DNA from: Hyphomicrobiales bacterium
Lineage (GTDB): Bacteria > Pseudomonadota > Alphaproteobacteria > Rhizobiales > Rhizobiaceae
NCBI GenBank assembly: GCA_900465675.1
Contig: UBJR01000013.1
Coordinates: forward strand, 101,402-165,401
Direction of reading: 5' to 3'
Length of the DNA: 64,000 nt
How positions within the stretch are numbered: the first letter of the stretch is position 1; every line of letters begins with the position of its first letter. A program made the position numbers and the translations under genes. The notes under the pieces were generated by a model. That model was given only the letters and a program-made list of their open reading frames with translations, was not told where the DNA came from and ran no database searches. Below, piece by piece: positions 38,704 through 46,799 of this stretch.

Positions 38704-39041
38704 GCGATCACACTCCCGGCCCGTGGACCGTCAGCCAGAACGCCTACGGAGCGGTGTTCGTCCACGGCGGCGAAACACTGACGACAGCGGTTGGCACCGA
38801 GTACAAAGCGCTTGTAGCGGGCGGCAACAGCCATGACACGTTGACGCTTGAGAACGCCAGCCTGATAGCTGCCGCTCCCGACCTTCTGACCGCGCTGGCT
38901 GAGCTCCTGCATGCCTATTCAGAGCCAGACCGCCGTCTCTGCTGCGATGGACGAGATTGCGGATGCAGGGGGGCTACCATCCATCAAATGGCAGAGCATT
39001 ACGCCCGAAAGGCCATCGACAAGGCGGAGGGACGGGCATGA
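38700..39041 (+). CDS. Common phage protein of unknown function (113 aa)
   Basis: MSDHTPGPWTVSQNAYGAVFVHGGETLTT...ENASLIAAAPDLLTALAELLHAY: the HTPGPW opening and ANA.LIAAAPDLL.AL helix form a module present in a great many phages. Here it also has a Cys-rich insert (LCCDGRDCGCRG). No known function. Coupled on both sides. Confidence 0.6.
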   Translation: MSDHTPGPWTVSQNAYGAVFVHGGETLTTAVGTEYKALVAGGNSHDTLTLENASLIAAAPDLLTALAELLHAYSEPDRRLCCDGRDCGCRGATIHQMAEHYARKAIDKAEGRA

Positions 39042-39886
39042 CAACCCGCCAGACAGTCACCATTCAAGGCCCCGATGATCGGCAGAAGATCGCCACGTGG
39101 GCGCGAAACGTCGAAGCCGGGACCGTTGTCACCTTCCGGAAGAAAAGCCGCTCCAGCGAGCAGTCTGCGAAGATGTGGGCCATGCTGGGCGAAGTGTCCG
39201 CTCAGGTCGAGTGGTATGGCCAGAAGCTTGACGCGGAAGACTGGAAGGACGTCTTTACGGCGTCGCTCCGACATGCCCGCGTTGTGCCTGGCATCGACAA
39301 GGGAACCTACGTCCCGCTCGGCATGCACACCTCGACGCTGACGATCGAGGAGATGAGCAACCTTATCGAGCTGATCTATGCCTTCGGCGCCGAGCACAAC
39401 GTCGTTTTCAAGGAACCGCAGACAACCGAATCCGGCTCCCCCCAGCCGGACGCCGCAGACGCCTCGCCCCCTGCGTCTGCCGCCAGCGAGGAGGCCGGAA
39501 ACCCTGATCCGGTCTCCTCCCCCAATTCCAATTCCGAAGCTTCGATCCCCGTTGAAGCATCGGATACCGCCGGAGACCCGCCCCCATCCCCATCCGGGTC
39601 TCCGGCGACTGAAACAGAACGCGAGATCCTGATCAGATTCGCTCGCGACGTTCTGCCGATGGCGGCCGACACCACGATCTCGCCCAGCGCCGCGAAGGCG
39701 GTCGAGAAGGAATGGGCGGCTCAGATCAAGGAACTGTCGCCGGACGGCATCGCCCAGGCGCGGACCATCTCGGAATCGATGCGGATGATCTCGAACAGCC
39801 CGGCGAAGCTCGACCGTGTGCTCGAGCATTATGCCGAGGTGCTGGAGACCACGGCCGAGAACCTGCGGGGTGAAGCCCATGGCTGA
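39038..39886 (+). CDS. ninB: NinB recombination protein with long linker and extra C-terminal domain
   Basis: 282 residues from ATG 39038. The first 125 residues are NinB: VTFRKKSRSSEQSAKMWAMLGEVSAQVEWYGQKLDAEDWKDVFTASLRHARVVPGID...LTIEEMSNLIELIYAFGAEHNVVF (RS..QN..MW.ML.ei..qv.w.g.....edWK..f). A Pro/Ser/Ala-rich disordered stretch follows (about 128-200), then a helical domain (about 205-282: ILIRFARDVLPMAADTT...) not part of standard NinB (about 145 residues). NinB is an Orf-type recombination mediator that binds SSB-coated DNA. Neighbours are ERF and YqaJ. Confidence 0.8.
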   Translation: MTTRQTVTIQGPDDRQKIATWARNVEAGTVVTFRKKSRSSEQSAKMWAMLGEVSAQVEWYGQKLDAEDWKDVFTASLRHARVVPGIDKGTYVPLGMHTSTLTIEEMSNLIELIYAFGAEHNVVFKEPQTTESGSPQPDAADASPPASAASEEAGNPDPVSSPNSNSEASIPVEASDTAGDPPPSPSGSPATETEREILIRFARDVLPMAADTTISPSAAKAVEKEWAAQIKELSPDGIAQARTISESMRMISNSPAKLDRVLEHYAEVLETTAENLRGEAHG

Positions 39887-40286
39887 CATCCAGCACACCC
39901 CGCTCCCTTGGAAGCCAGTCCAGAAGCTTAGGTTCACGATGCCCGGCGGGCTGCTCTACACGTCGGTCGATCCGATCAATGTCGGCGACTACTGCGCGCC
40001 GCTGAAGATGGCCGACGGCAGCTTCAACGTCTGCCGGTTCTCGCATACCGGCGACGAGCGCAAGGCCGCGCTGCACCGCGCCAACGCCGAGTTCATCGTG
40101 CGGGCCTGCAACGCCCACTACGAGCTGATCGAGGCTATGCGCCCCTTCGTCACCGACTGGGCTGATAAAAACGGATGGACGGACACCGCGTGCCGGAATG
40201 ACCGCGTAGTCGATTGGTTCGGTCCCTCGGACTTCCGTCGCGTCACCGCCGCCATAGCCAAGGCAGAAGGAAGATCCAATGGCTGA
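39879..40286 (+). CDS. Phage protein of unknown function (135 aa)
   Basis: MADIQHTPLPWKPVQKLRFTMPGG... ANAEFIVRACNAHYELIEAMRPFVTDWADKNG: again the HTPLPW start and the ANAEFIVRACNAHYELIEAM helix, so it is related to the 113-residue protein upstream (same domain). A C-terminal helix follows. Function unknown. Confidence 0.55.
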   Translation: MADIQHTPLPWKPVQKLRFTMPGGLLYTSVDPINVGDYCAPLKMADGSFNVCRFSHTGDERKAALHRANAEFIVRACNAHYELIEAMRPFVTDWADKNGWTDTACRNDRVVDWFGPSDFRRVTAAIAKAEGRSNG

Positions 40287-40572
40287 CGTCAACACCATCC
40301 CTCGCATCTGCTGTGACAACTGCGGCTTCACTGTCGAGAAGACCGAAGAAAGCTCTTACCCCGGCGCGACAGTGGCACCGAACGGCAGGAAATACCGCAA
40401 GCCGAGCGACTGGGGCGCCTTGAAGATCGAAGTCTCTCGATCGGTTGACAGCTACGGCGGCAAGGCACGTCTCGATCTCGGAGACCTTTGCCCGAATTGC
40501 GCGACAGCGGCACTCGATGCGGCCGCGGCGGCGTTGAGAACCCGTCGCGGGGAGGATGAAGCCCATGGCTGA
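40279..40572 (+). CDS. Zinc-binding phage protein (97 aa)
   Basis: MADVNTIPRICCDNCGFTVEKTEES...SDWGALKIEVSRSVDSYGGKARLDLGDLCPNCATAALDAAAAAL: CxxC pairs at the N-terminal CDNCG and at CPNC probably bind one zinc and frame a short beta domain. It is common in phages as a stand-alone protein. Function unknown. Confidence 0.6.
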   Translation: MADVNTIPRICCDNCGFTVEKTEESSYPGATVAPNGRKYRKPSDWGALKIEVSRSVDSYGGKARLDLGDLCPNCATAALDAAAAALRTRRGEDEAHG

Positions 40573-41272
40573 TCACCCAATGCTCTATTCCGCGCCGATG
40601 GTGCGCGGCCTGATCCGCGAGACCCAGACTCCTTGGACTGGTAAGCGCCAAACTCGCCGTCTCTGCAAGGACCAGCCGCCGGCCGGCGTGTCGATCATTC
40701 GAAAGACCATCCGACCAATGGGTCAGGAGCCGTTCCATGCCTTCGAGCGCCGAACGATGTACGGCAACTACGGCGGAGATGTACCGGTCAAGATCAAACG
40801 CGGCGACCGTATTTGGGTGCGGGAGGAATTCAGCGGCCCCAGTTGCTACCGACCCAAGATCGATCCGCCGACAAGCTGGCCGGTTGGATGTGACATCTGG
40901 TATTGGGCCGATGGTAATCCGAGCTATGGCGATTGGACCAAGCCAAAGCGGTCTATGCACATGCCGCGCTGGATGTCCCGGATCACATTGATCGTCACTG
41001 ACGTTCGGGTCGAGCGCCTGCAGGACATCAGCCGAGAGGACGCTATCGCTGAGGGGCTCGTGAAGGACGCCTTAGCCCCTGCTCTCGCGGTCGATATGGG
41101 TTGCGACTGGGGTTTCGAAGGGGATCACCGGCACGGGTCTCCAGTCAGCGCGTATGCTGCCCTGTGGGACCACATCAACGGTGATGGCGCATGGGATGCC
41201 AACCCGTGGGTCGTGGCATACACGTTCCGTCCGATCTTTCAGAACATCGATCAGATCGCGAGGGCAGCATGA
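40565..41272 (+). CDS. ASCH/PUA-like phage protein (235 aa)
   Basis: Start at ATG 40565 (MADHPMLYSAPMVRGLIRETQTPWTGKRQTRRL). KIKRGDRIWVREEF, then SMHMPRWMSRITLIVTDVRVERLQDISREDAIAEGL and LWDHINGDGAWDANPWVVAYTF. This is the pattern of the ASCH-like proteins in many phages (KTQTRR start, GD.LWVRE, MPR..SR..L.V..VR.ERLQDIS..DA..EG). The fold is PUA-like and may bind RNA or modified DNA bases. The specific substrate is unknown. Confidence 0.6.
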   Translation: MADHPMLYSAPMVRGLIRETQTPWTGKRQTRRLCKDQPPAGVSIIRKTIRPMGQEPFHAFERRTMYGNYGGDVPVKIKRGDRIWVREEFSGPSCYRPKIDPPTSWPVGCDIWYWADGNPSYGDWTKPKRSMHMPRWMSRITLIVTDVRVERLQDISREDAIAEGLVKDALAPALAVDMGCDWGFEGDHRHGSPVSAYAALWDHINGDGAWDANPWVVAYTFRPIFQNIDQIARAA

Positions 41273-41685
41273 CCAGATCCGTGCCGGAATGGGTTGGCGC
41301 TACCGATGACACCCGCGCGCCGCCGCGCGTGAGAGCGCGCATCTTCGACCGAGACAACCGCTGCCACCTTTGCCACCAGCCCATCCAGGTTGGGCAGAAG
41401 TGGGATCTCGACCACGTCAAGGCGCTCATCAACGGCGGCGAAAACCGAGAGACGAATCTTCGGCCGTCGCACCGCAAGTGCCACGTCGAAAAGACGGCCC
41501 GCGACGTCGCTGAGAAGGCGAAGACGGCGGCGGTTCGCCAGAAGCACATCGGCGCGTCGGCGCCGAAGCAGACCATCAAGTCCGCTGGCTTCCCGAAAGC
41601 CGCCCGTCCCAAGAAAACCTCAAGCAAAATCATGCCTGGCTACCGCGCCCTCTTCGCGCCGTCCGACCAGCAGAAAGGGCAATGA
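41269..41685 (+). CDS. HNH endonuclease (138 aa)
   Basis: Start at ATG 41269 (MTRSVPEWVGATDDTRAPPRVRARIFDRDNRCHLCHQPI). The HNH core is CHLCH...WDLDHVKALINGGENRETNLRPSHRKCHVEKTARD: Cys pair, DHV, N, and RKCHVEK. The Lys/Arg-rich tail probably binds DNA. Likely a free-standing nuclease used in recombination or host-DNA cutting; a homing function is possible. Confidence 0.78.
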   Translation: MTRSVPEWVGATDDTRAPPRVRARIFDRDNRCHLCHQPIQVGQKWDLDHVKALINGGENRETNLRPSHRKCHVEKTARDVAEKAKTAAVRQKHIGASAPKQTIKSAGFPKAARPKKTSSKIMPGYRALFAPSDQQKGQ

Positions 41686-41686
41686 G

Positions 41687-42058
41687 ATGAGCTATTGCCC
41701 AGCAACAATGTGTCCGCTGATCGCGCCAAACGGTTCACCGTGGACTGGCGACGTGAATTCAGCTTGCCCGCAGAAAGAAGGCTTCGGCGAAGGCCAGTGT
41801 GCTTGGTTCCACGATGGCGCTGGCTGCGGCGGCTGCAACATGGCCCATGAACAAATCGCTGAAGCTGCCGATGGCTCTCCCGTTCCCGTCGCTGGTCCAA
41901 ACCAGCCGAAGCGCTGGGATGCGCGCACACCCCGCGACTACGAATGCCCCAGATCACACGAATGCCAGTGGCAGATAGAGGCGGAGAAGGAGGGAGGGTT
42001 ATGCCCGCCCAGGACCGCGCTCCGGCTCGGCCTAGATCCGAAGATCTCTCTTTTTTAA
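41687..42058 (+). CDS. Cys-rich protein (123 aa)
   Basis: Starts 1 nt after the HNH gene (ATG 41687). MSYCPATMCPLIAPNGSPWTGDVNSACPQKEGFGEGQCAWFHDGAGCGGCNMAHEQI...ECPRSHECQWQ holds ten or more Cys, probably binding two zinc ions. It ends with a short polar tail. The CP...CPL...CP......C.W....G.C..C pattern recurs in phages. Function unknown. Confidence 0.55.
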   Translation: MSYCPATMCPLIAPNGSPWTGDVNSACPQKEGFGEGQCAWFHDGAGCGGCNMAHEQIAEAADGSPVPVAGPNQPKRWDARTPRDYECPRSHECQWQIEAEKEGGLCPPRTALRLGLDPKISLF

Positions 42059-42068
42059 AGGATTTCAG

Positions 42069-43109
42069 ATGAGCGACACTATCCGATCCATCGGCGCCCA
42101 GATGGCGACCATGATGTACAACCTATCGCAAGGTGCAAACCTGCCGGCAGGAACGCGCGATCTGATGCGGGATATGCATCAGCGTTGGGATGCGGCTGTT
42201 TCTGCTGACAAGGCCCCACCGCCCCAGCCACATGTGGTGGGTAGCAACGCCGCCGATGCTTACGTTGCTGAACAAGGCATCGAGCATAGCGGCGGCCTCA
42301 TCGAGCGCGCCTTTGAGGCTGGAGCCACATGGGCATTACCGCAGATTTCCGACGAAGCCATCGGCACAATCTGGACCGCTGCGATGACCGCCGCCGTCAA
42401 CATTCTAGTAAAGCGACAGAACGACCTAAACGATGATGACGGCCCTCTACCTGTTCTGAACGAACAGGGCGACTGCATCAATGCGCTCAAGAAGTGGATG
42501 CACGTTGACGAAGTCTACCTCTACGAATTGCGTCATATGCTCGGCGCGACAAACGAACCGTGCGACTGCTGCGAGAGCATCCGAAGAGCAGAAAGTGATT
42601 TGGCTGGGTTCGAAGACGATCATCAGGAGCGCGTGGACCAGTTCGCGGTCATCGGAGCCGATTGGGCAGAACCAGACTACGCAACGCCCTACGCCCCACC
42701 GCCCACAGAGAATGTGGTTGGGTATCAGGATCGCGTTGCAGCGGCTCACGACGCCCTTTTCCACGACGATCCGACCGACGTAGCGGAGCGGGTCGCTCGC
42801 TTCTTGGAAGAAGCAATGGAGGCGGCACAGGCATTCGGCATGACACTTGACGATGTTCGGATGCAGGCGGACTACACGTTCAATCGACCAGCCGGCGAAC
42901 CTGCCAAGGAAATAGGCGCAGCACTGCTGACGCTCACTTCGCTTTGTGTCGTCGCCGGCTACGACGTCATGGCTTGCGGCGAGGCTGATCTTGAGAAGCT
43001 GCAGCGGCCCGAGACCATAGCCCGCATCCGCGCCAAGCGCGCAACCCGGCACGGCAGAGGCCCGCTACCCGGCTTCGACCCGTCTGCCTCTGCGGAGGTG
43101 GAGGGATGA
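42069..43109 (+). CDS. Large early protein with MazG-like C-terminal segment (346 aa)
   Basis: The N-terminal 200 residues are helical and unassigned (Cys cluster NEPCDCCESIR near 160). The C-terminal part reads RVARFLEEAMEAAQAFGMTLDDVRMQADYTFNRPAGEPAKEIGAALLTLTSLCVVAGYDVMACGEADLEKLQRPETIARIRAKRA. This has the EE...A.E.... helix pair, D.tf.rp.Ge...EIG....tl..lc...g.D pattern of MazG-like/DUF550 nucleotide pyrophosphohydrolases in phages. If so, it would hydrolyse noncanonical dNTPs or alarmone-like nucleotides. Ends in SASAEVEG, a tail shared with two downstream proteins. Confidence 0.55.
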   Translation: MSDTIRSIGAQMATMMYNLSQGANLPAGTRDLMRDMHQRWDAAVSADKAPPPQPHVVGSNAADAYVAEQGIEHSGGLIERAFEAGATWALPQISDEAIGTIWTAAMTAAVNILVKRQNDLNDDDGPLPVLNEQGDCINALKKWMHVDEVYLYELRHMLGATNEPCDCCESIRRAESDLAGFEDDHQERVDQFAVIGADWAEPDYATPYAPPPTENVVGYQDRVAAAHDALFHDDPTDVAERVARFLEEAMEAAQAFGMTLDDVRMQADYTFNRPAGEPAKEIGAALLTLTSLCVVAGYDVMACGEADLEKLQRPETIARIRAKRATRHGRGPLPGFDPSASAEVEG

Positions 43110-43114
43110 GCGAC
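43086..43114 (+). repeat. Junction repeat, copy 1
   Basis: A 29-nt segment (GCCTCTGCGGAGGTGGAGGG plus ATGAGCGAC) contains the last codons of one gene (ASAEVEG), a GGAGG ribosome binding site and the ATG of the next. Copy 2 at 43397 is identical over all 29 nt; copy 3 at 45370 differs at one base over 24 nt. Confidence 0.75.
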
Positions 43115-43420
43115 AGGCAGGGAAGCATAGCAGTACTACAAGAGTGGTCAGAGCAGAAATACGGGCAGTCGTTTTCGATCAGCGCTTGCCACGATCTGCT
43201 CAACGTCTTGGAAAATGGTGGGGGAATGCGCCCAGAAACCCGCATAGCGGAACTTGAGTTTGAGCTGAAGGCCAAGTCCGCCGAGCTTGAGATCGCCAAT
43301 GGCGAAATCGAACGGATGGCTGAAGAATTGCTATGCATGTCTGAAGCGCTTCAATGCTACCAAGAGACTGCTGCATCGGCAATTCGCGCCGCCCTCGCCT
43401 CTGCGGAGGTGGAGGGATGA
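43106..43420 (+). CDS. Coiled-coil early protein (104 aa)
   Basis: MSDRQGSIAVLQEWSEQKYGQSFSISACHDLLNVLENGG, then RIAELEFELKAKSAELEIANGEIERMAEELLCMSEAL, a long coiled-coil helix, and the AIRAALASAEVEG tail. The start and end lie in two copies of a 29-nt repeat. Probably an oligomeric adaptor; function unknown. Confidence 0.55.
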   Translation: MSDRQGSIAVLQEWSEQKYGQSFSISACHDLLNVLENGGGMRPETRIAELEFELKAKSAELEIANGEIERMAEELLCMSEALQCYQETAASAIRAALASAEVEG

Positions 43421-43425
43421 GCGAC
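43397..43425 (+). repeat. Junction repeat, copy 2
   Basis: Identical to copy 1 over 29 nt: end of one gene, GGAGG, ATG of the next. See 43086. Confidence 0.75.
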
Positions 43426-43929
43426 CTTCTCATGAAACGCCGCGTCGTCTTCTCTGATTGCGGGCTGTACCGCTACCTACTTGAACACGATTTCGGCGGC
43501 TCCGGTCCCGTGATCTCGCTCGGTATGGTCAATCCGTCGCTCGCTAACGGCGAGGACAACGATCAGACCATGACCAAGGTTGACGGCTTCTGCATCCGTC
43601 TCGGCGCCAGCAAGGTCATCGTCTGGAACCCGTTCGCGCGCATCGCCAAGGATATACGCGATTTGCGCTATGTGGACGATCCTATCGGCCCAGATAACGA
43701 CGCTCACATCGCGAGGGCCGTTCAAGGCGCTGACATCCATATTGTCGCCTGGGGACCGCTCTCCAAGCTCCCTAAGCCGCTGCGCAACCGCTGGCGCTCT
43801 GTGGTCGATGTGCTTTCAGCCGCCGGTGCAAAACCGATGTGCTGGGGAACCGCGCTCGATGGCCAGCCCCGTCATCCACTGATGCTGGCCTATGCCACGC
43901 CGCTTGTCCCATGGGAGGCGCCGCTTTGA
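43417..43929 (+). CDS. DUF1643 family protein (170 aa)
   Basis: Start at ATG 43417 (MSDLLMKRRVVFSDCGLYRYLLEHDFGGSGPVISLGMVNPSLANGEDNDQTMTKVDGF). The LxMxNPSxAxxxxxDxTxxxxxxF opening, VWNPFARIAKD and VAWGPLSKL segments, and the PRHPLML ending are the DUF1643 signature (approx. full length). Members occur in phages and bacteria; the function is unknown. The normal family length is about 160-170. Confidence 0.8.
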   Translation: MSDLLMKRRVVFSDCGLYRYLLEHDFGGSGPVISLGMVNPSLANGEDNDQTMTKVDGFCIRLGASKVIVWNPFARIAKDIRDLRYVDDPIGPDNDAHIARAVQGADIHIVAWGPLSKLPKPLRNRWRSVVDVLSAAGAKPMCWGTALDGQPRHPLMLAYATPLVPWEAPL

Positions 43930-44162
43930 GCATCCACTGGATCAGAAAGAGCTACCGTGTGCCTGCAAAGGTTGGCGGTCGGGTCGAATATACTGGCGAG
44001 AAGATTGCCCGCCGGGGCGTCATAACGGGCCAACGCGGCCCGCACCTCCTCATCCGTCTCGATGGCGAGGAGCAATCAAATCCCTATCACCCGACATGGA
44101 AGCTTCGATACCTCGATGCCCCACCACCCATTAAGACGATGTTGGAGGGTTCCAATGGCTGA
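43926..44162 (+). CDS. Small basic beta-rich protein (78 aa)
   Basis: Starts at TTG 43926, overlapping the DUF1643 stop. MSIHWIRKSYRVPAKVGGRVEYTGEKIARRGVITGQRGPHLLIRLDGEEQSNPYHPTWKLRYLD: a short SH3-like strand pattern (VGGRVEY...GVITG..GPHLLIRLDG) that may bind RNA or DNA. Common in phages, unassigned. Confidence 0.55.
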   Translation: MSIHWIRKSYRVPAKVGGRVEYTGEKIARRGVITGQRGPHLLIRLDGEEQSNPYHPTWKLRYLDAPPPIKTMLEGSNG

Positions 44163-44460
44163 AGACTTCTCGGCCGATGCGGCGGAGTTCCGTTGCCTCG
44201 TACCGTTCCCGGATCAATCGGCAAGCTTCGTACATGGTTTCGAAGCCGGCATGATCTGGCAGCGGATGGTCAATGGTGACCCGCAGATTGGCGGCCTCGA
44301 TGAAATCGCCACTCACGTCGAGAACGCCGCCGCGTTCCAGAAAATGGCTGACGCGCAGGGTTACGAGCTTGAATTATCGGACTTCGGCGACGGCTGGATC
44401 ATCGCGACATTCATCAAAAGGCCGCGCCGCTTCGGTGTGATCGAAGGAGGTGCGGCATGA
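44155..44460 (+). CDS. Phage protein of unknown function (101 aa)
   Basis: MAEDFSADAAEFRCLVPFPDQSASFVHGFEAGMIWQRMVNGDPQIGGLDEIATHVENAAAFQKMADAQGYELELSDFGDGWIIATFIKRP. F..GFEAG.IWQ.M..... I......EN......MA...GY.......GW....F is a frequent phage arrangement; it is alpha/beta and soluble. Overlaps both neighbours. Confidence 0.55.
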   Translation: MAEDFSADAAEFRCLVPFPDQSASFVHGFEAGMIWQRMVNGDPQIGGLDEIATHVENAAAFQKMADAQGYELELSDFGDGWIIATFIKRPRRFGVIEGGAA

Positions 44461-45125
44461 ACGCGCAATCACCAGCACCCCTTATGAAAATGGTGGGGTG
44501 CCAGCCTGTTGTTGGAACATACATGGCTAGGCCTTCTTCAGTCGTGAAGGGAGGAAGTCGCCTCTACGTGCCGGGGAAGCCTCATCACGAAGCGCCAGTC
44601 TTCGATAATGTGGATGCTGCAAAGTCTGCCGCCCAAGCCGACTACGAGCGCCGCATCCGCGCCGCTCTCGCCTCTTCGACCGTGAACAATCCCGCAACCC
44701 TCGAAAAATCCGACTTTCAAAAATTTGATGTCGAGGGTGAACGGCAGGAGAACGAGCAGGAAACGACGGAGCAACATGTGGTAGGGAGCGTCCTGACTTG
44801 CCAGTGCGCCAATACTATCACCGATCCGTGCATCGTCTGCGGCAAGGGAAAGACCCTTGTCACGGCCGATTGGCTGCAGAAGATGGCGGCTAAGGAAGGC
44901 GATCTGGAAGTTGGCGTCGGCCGACCAAGTGCCGAAGCCGACCGCCTCCGCGCAATCGCCCTCGATATGCAGAAGGGCTACATCGCCGTCACAGCAGCGC
45001 TGAAGAGCGTGATCGAAGACTTGGAACTCCGCTCGAAAAACGGCGTGGTTGATCTAAGCCACGGCGTCTACTGCGCAGCACGCGCCGCTCTCGCCTCTGC
45101 ATCGGAGGCTCCCCATGCAGATTGA
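44457..45125 (+). CDS. Modular early protein with two repeat-type tails (222 aa)
   Basis: MNAQSPAPLMKMVGCQPVVGTYMARPSS... has ERRIRAALASS (about 61-71) in the middle and ends AARAALASASEAPHAD; both resemble the AIRAALASAEVEG tail of the neighbours. A Cys pair part (CQCANTITDPCIVCGKGK) may bind zinc. It looks like a fusion of two tail-ended units. Overlaps the next start by 11 nt. Confidence 0.5.
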   Translation: MNAQSPAPLMKMVGCQPVVGTYMARPSSVVKGGSRLYVPGKPHHEAPVFDNVDAAKSAAQADYERRIRAALASSTVNNPATLEKSDFQKFDVEGERQENEQETTEQHVVGSVLTCQCANTITDPCIVCGKGKTLVTADWLQKMAAKEGDLEVGVGRPSAEADRLRAIALDMQKGYIAVTAALKSVIEDLELRSKNGVVDLSHGVYCAARAALASASEAPHAD

Positions 45126-45393
45126 GATCAAGGGTAAGGTATCCGCCGACCCACGCGACCGCATCTTGGCGATCGAAGCCGTCACCAAGGCTATATGCCA
45201 GAAGACGGGGCAAGATCCAGCCGAAGGCGTCATGATGTTGCTCACGGCTGCAGCTCACCTGACCGCGACCTATTCGGGGAAGACCGCCGACCAGAACATC
45301 ATGACGCTGGCGAAGTGCCTCGGCAATGCGACCGTTGCGGCCGATGATTTCTTCAAGCTGAAGCCGGTCGCCTCTGCGGAGGTTGAGGGATGA
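45115..45393 (+). CDS. Small early protein (92 aa)
   Basis: MQIEIKGKVSADPRDRILAIEAVTKAICQKTGQDPAEGVMMLLTAAAHLTATYSGKTADQNIMTLAKCLGNATVAADDFFKLKPVASAEVEG. Mostly helical. It ends with the ASAEVEG tail and its stop lies in junction repeat copy 3. Function unknown. Confidence 0.5.
   Translation: MQIEIKGKVSADPRDRILAIEAVTKAICQKTGQDPAEGVMMLLTAAAHLTATYSGKTADQNIMTLAKCLGNATVAADDFFKLKPVASAEVEG
45370..45393 (+). repeat. Junction repeat, copy 3
   Basis: GCCTCTGCGGAGGTTGAGGG plus ATGA: copy of the 43086/43397 repeat with one change (G to T). It joins the end of the 92-aa gene to the 53-aa gene. Confidence 0.7.
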
Positions 45394-45551
45394 TCAGCAC
45401 AGAAATGATCGACGCTGCAGAGGCGAACATCAGAGCGGATTACCGCAACGGAAAGATATCGAAAGAGCAATTCCAGAAGGAGCTGCTGATCGTCGCCAGA
45501 GCGAGGCAGCAGGCCCCCGCACCCGCAGAGAGGGAGTCCGACAATGGGTAG
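45390..45551 (+). CDS. Small helical protein (53 aa)
   Basis: MISTEMIDAAEANIRADYRNGKISKEQFQKELLIVARARQQAPAPAERESDNG. Start overlaps the previous stop (ATGA), and its end overlaps the next gene by 8 nt; the GAGG ribosome binding site is within junction repeat copy 3. A short two-helix protein; unassigned. Confidence 0.55.
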   Translation: MISTEMIDAAEANIRADYRNGKISKEQFQKELLIVARARQQAPAPAERESDNG

Positions 45552-45726
45552 ACGGGCAGTCGCATTTACGGAGGACTCCGTCTCCCGCGCGATCCGCGCC
45601 GTGAAAAAGGCTGGCGTGGAAGTCAAGACCGTCCGCGTCGAGCCTGACGGATCTGTTGTTATCAACGGGGATAACGGGGATTTCACCCCAAAGCAGCTTG
45701 AAGAGAGCGCGGCAGGTTACTTCTGA
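45544..45726 (+). CDS. Small protein before the integrase (60 aa), possible directionality factor
   Basis: MGRRAVAFTEDSVSRAIRAVKKAGVEVKTVRVEPDGSVVINGDNGDFTPKQLEES. Proteins of this type (short helix, then VRVEPDGSVVI strands) are regularly encoded just before tyrosine integrases in rhizobial prophages. An excisionase-like role is suggested only by position. The TGATG overlap with the integrase gene suggests coupling. Confidence 0.55.
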   Translation: MGRRAVAFTEDSVSRAIRAVKKAGVEVKTVRVEPDGSVVINGDNGDFTPKQLEESAAGYF

Positions 45727-46796
45727 TGGAGGGCATGCCCCGCAAACGCTATGCTTTCACCGTGCAGGAGTTCGACCGCTTCGGAAACGAACGCTGGTAT
45801 TTCCGCATTGGCAAGGGAAAGCGGGTACGGCTCCCAGCCCCGTGGGGCTCGAAAGAGTTCGAGGCTGAATGGCGCCGCTGCATGGCGAACGAGGAGCCCG
45901 CCCCGGCTCCGACCAAGCACACATTCAACTGGCTTGTTGCTCGGTATCAGGAAAGCGCGGCTTTCAAGACGCTGAAGGAATCGACCCAGACCGTACGGCG
46001 CAACATCCTGAAGTCCGTGGCCAAAACAGCGGGCAACGTGATCCTCTCCCAGATCACGCGAAAGATGATCGCCGCCGGCCGTGACCGACGCGCCGATACC
46101 CCGTTCGCCGCCATCAGCTATCTGAAGGTGATGGGATATTTGTTCGATTGGGCGGTCGATGCTGGGCACATGAGAGAGAACCCAGTAAAAGACGTGAAGA
46201 AGCCGAAGCCAAAAACGCAGGGCTTCAAGCCGTGGACCGGAGATGACATCACGGCGTTCTATGCCAAGCACCCAGAAGGCAGCCAGGCGAGACTCGCCAT
46301 GGACCTATTGCTTTTCACCGGGCTCCGACGATCGGACATATTCAAGATCGGGCCGCAGCACGTCCGCGACGGAATCATCGAATACCGGGCGACGAAGAAT
46401 TCCGAAATGACCTACAGCCCGATTCATCCGACGTTGAAGGTCATCCTGGATAGTCATCAGACGACACATTTGGCCTATCTAGTGACGCCGGTTCATGGCC
46501 GGCCATTCAAAAGCGCGGCCGCCTTTGGGAACTGGTTCGGGGATATGTGTGTGGAAGCTGGTGTTGGGGGAAGAGCGCACGGGTTGCGCAAGACACTGGC
46601 CACGATCCTGGCTGAAGCAGGAAACAGCAATAGCGAGCTGAAGGCCAGATTCGGTTGGCGGAGTGACGCAATGGCCAACCTTTACACCCGCGAGGCCAAT
46701 AAGAAAAAGCTCGCGATATCGGGTGCTGAAAAACTAAACGAGAACGACTTTGCCCCTCACCCGAATTCAGTGAGGGGAACAGGCTCTAAAGATTGA
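45726..46796 (+). CDS. int: Tyrosine integrase
   Basis: A protein of 356 residues. The N-terminal arm-binding domain (MPRKRYAFTVQEFDRFGNERWYFRIGKGKRVRLPAPWGS) is followed by a core-binding part. Catalytic residues: Arg in LLFTGLRRSDIFKIG, a Lys in the following beta strand (ATKNSEMTYSP), HGLR (His and Arg) in GRAHGLRKTLATILAEAG, and Tyr in NLYTREA near the C-terminus. A normal length for phage integrases. It faces tRNA-Arg and stops 26 nt short of it; int next to its att site is typical. Confidence 0.9.
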   Translation: MEGMPRKRYAFTVQEFDRFGNERWYFRIGKGKRVRLPAPWGSKEFEAEWRRCMANEEPAPAPTKHTFNWLVARYQESAAFKTLKESTQTVRRNILKSVAKTAGNVILSQITRKMIAAGRDRRADTPFAAISYLKVMGYLFDWAVDAGHMRENPVKDVKKPKPKTQGFKPWTGDDITAFYAKHPEGSQARLAMDLLLFTGLRRSDIFKIGPQHVRDGIIEYRATKNSEMTYSPIHPTLKVILDSHQTTHLAYLVTPVHGRPFKSAAAFGNWFGDMCVEAGVGGRAHGLRKTLATILAEAGNSNSELKARFGWRSDAMANLYTREANKKKLAISGAEKLNENDFAPHPNSVRGTGSKD

Positions 46797-46799
46797 GCA

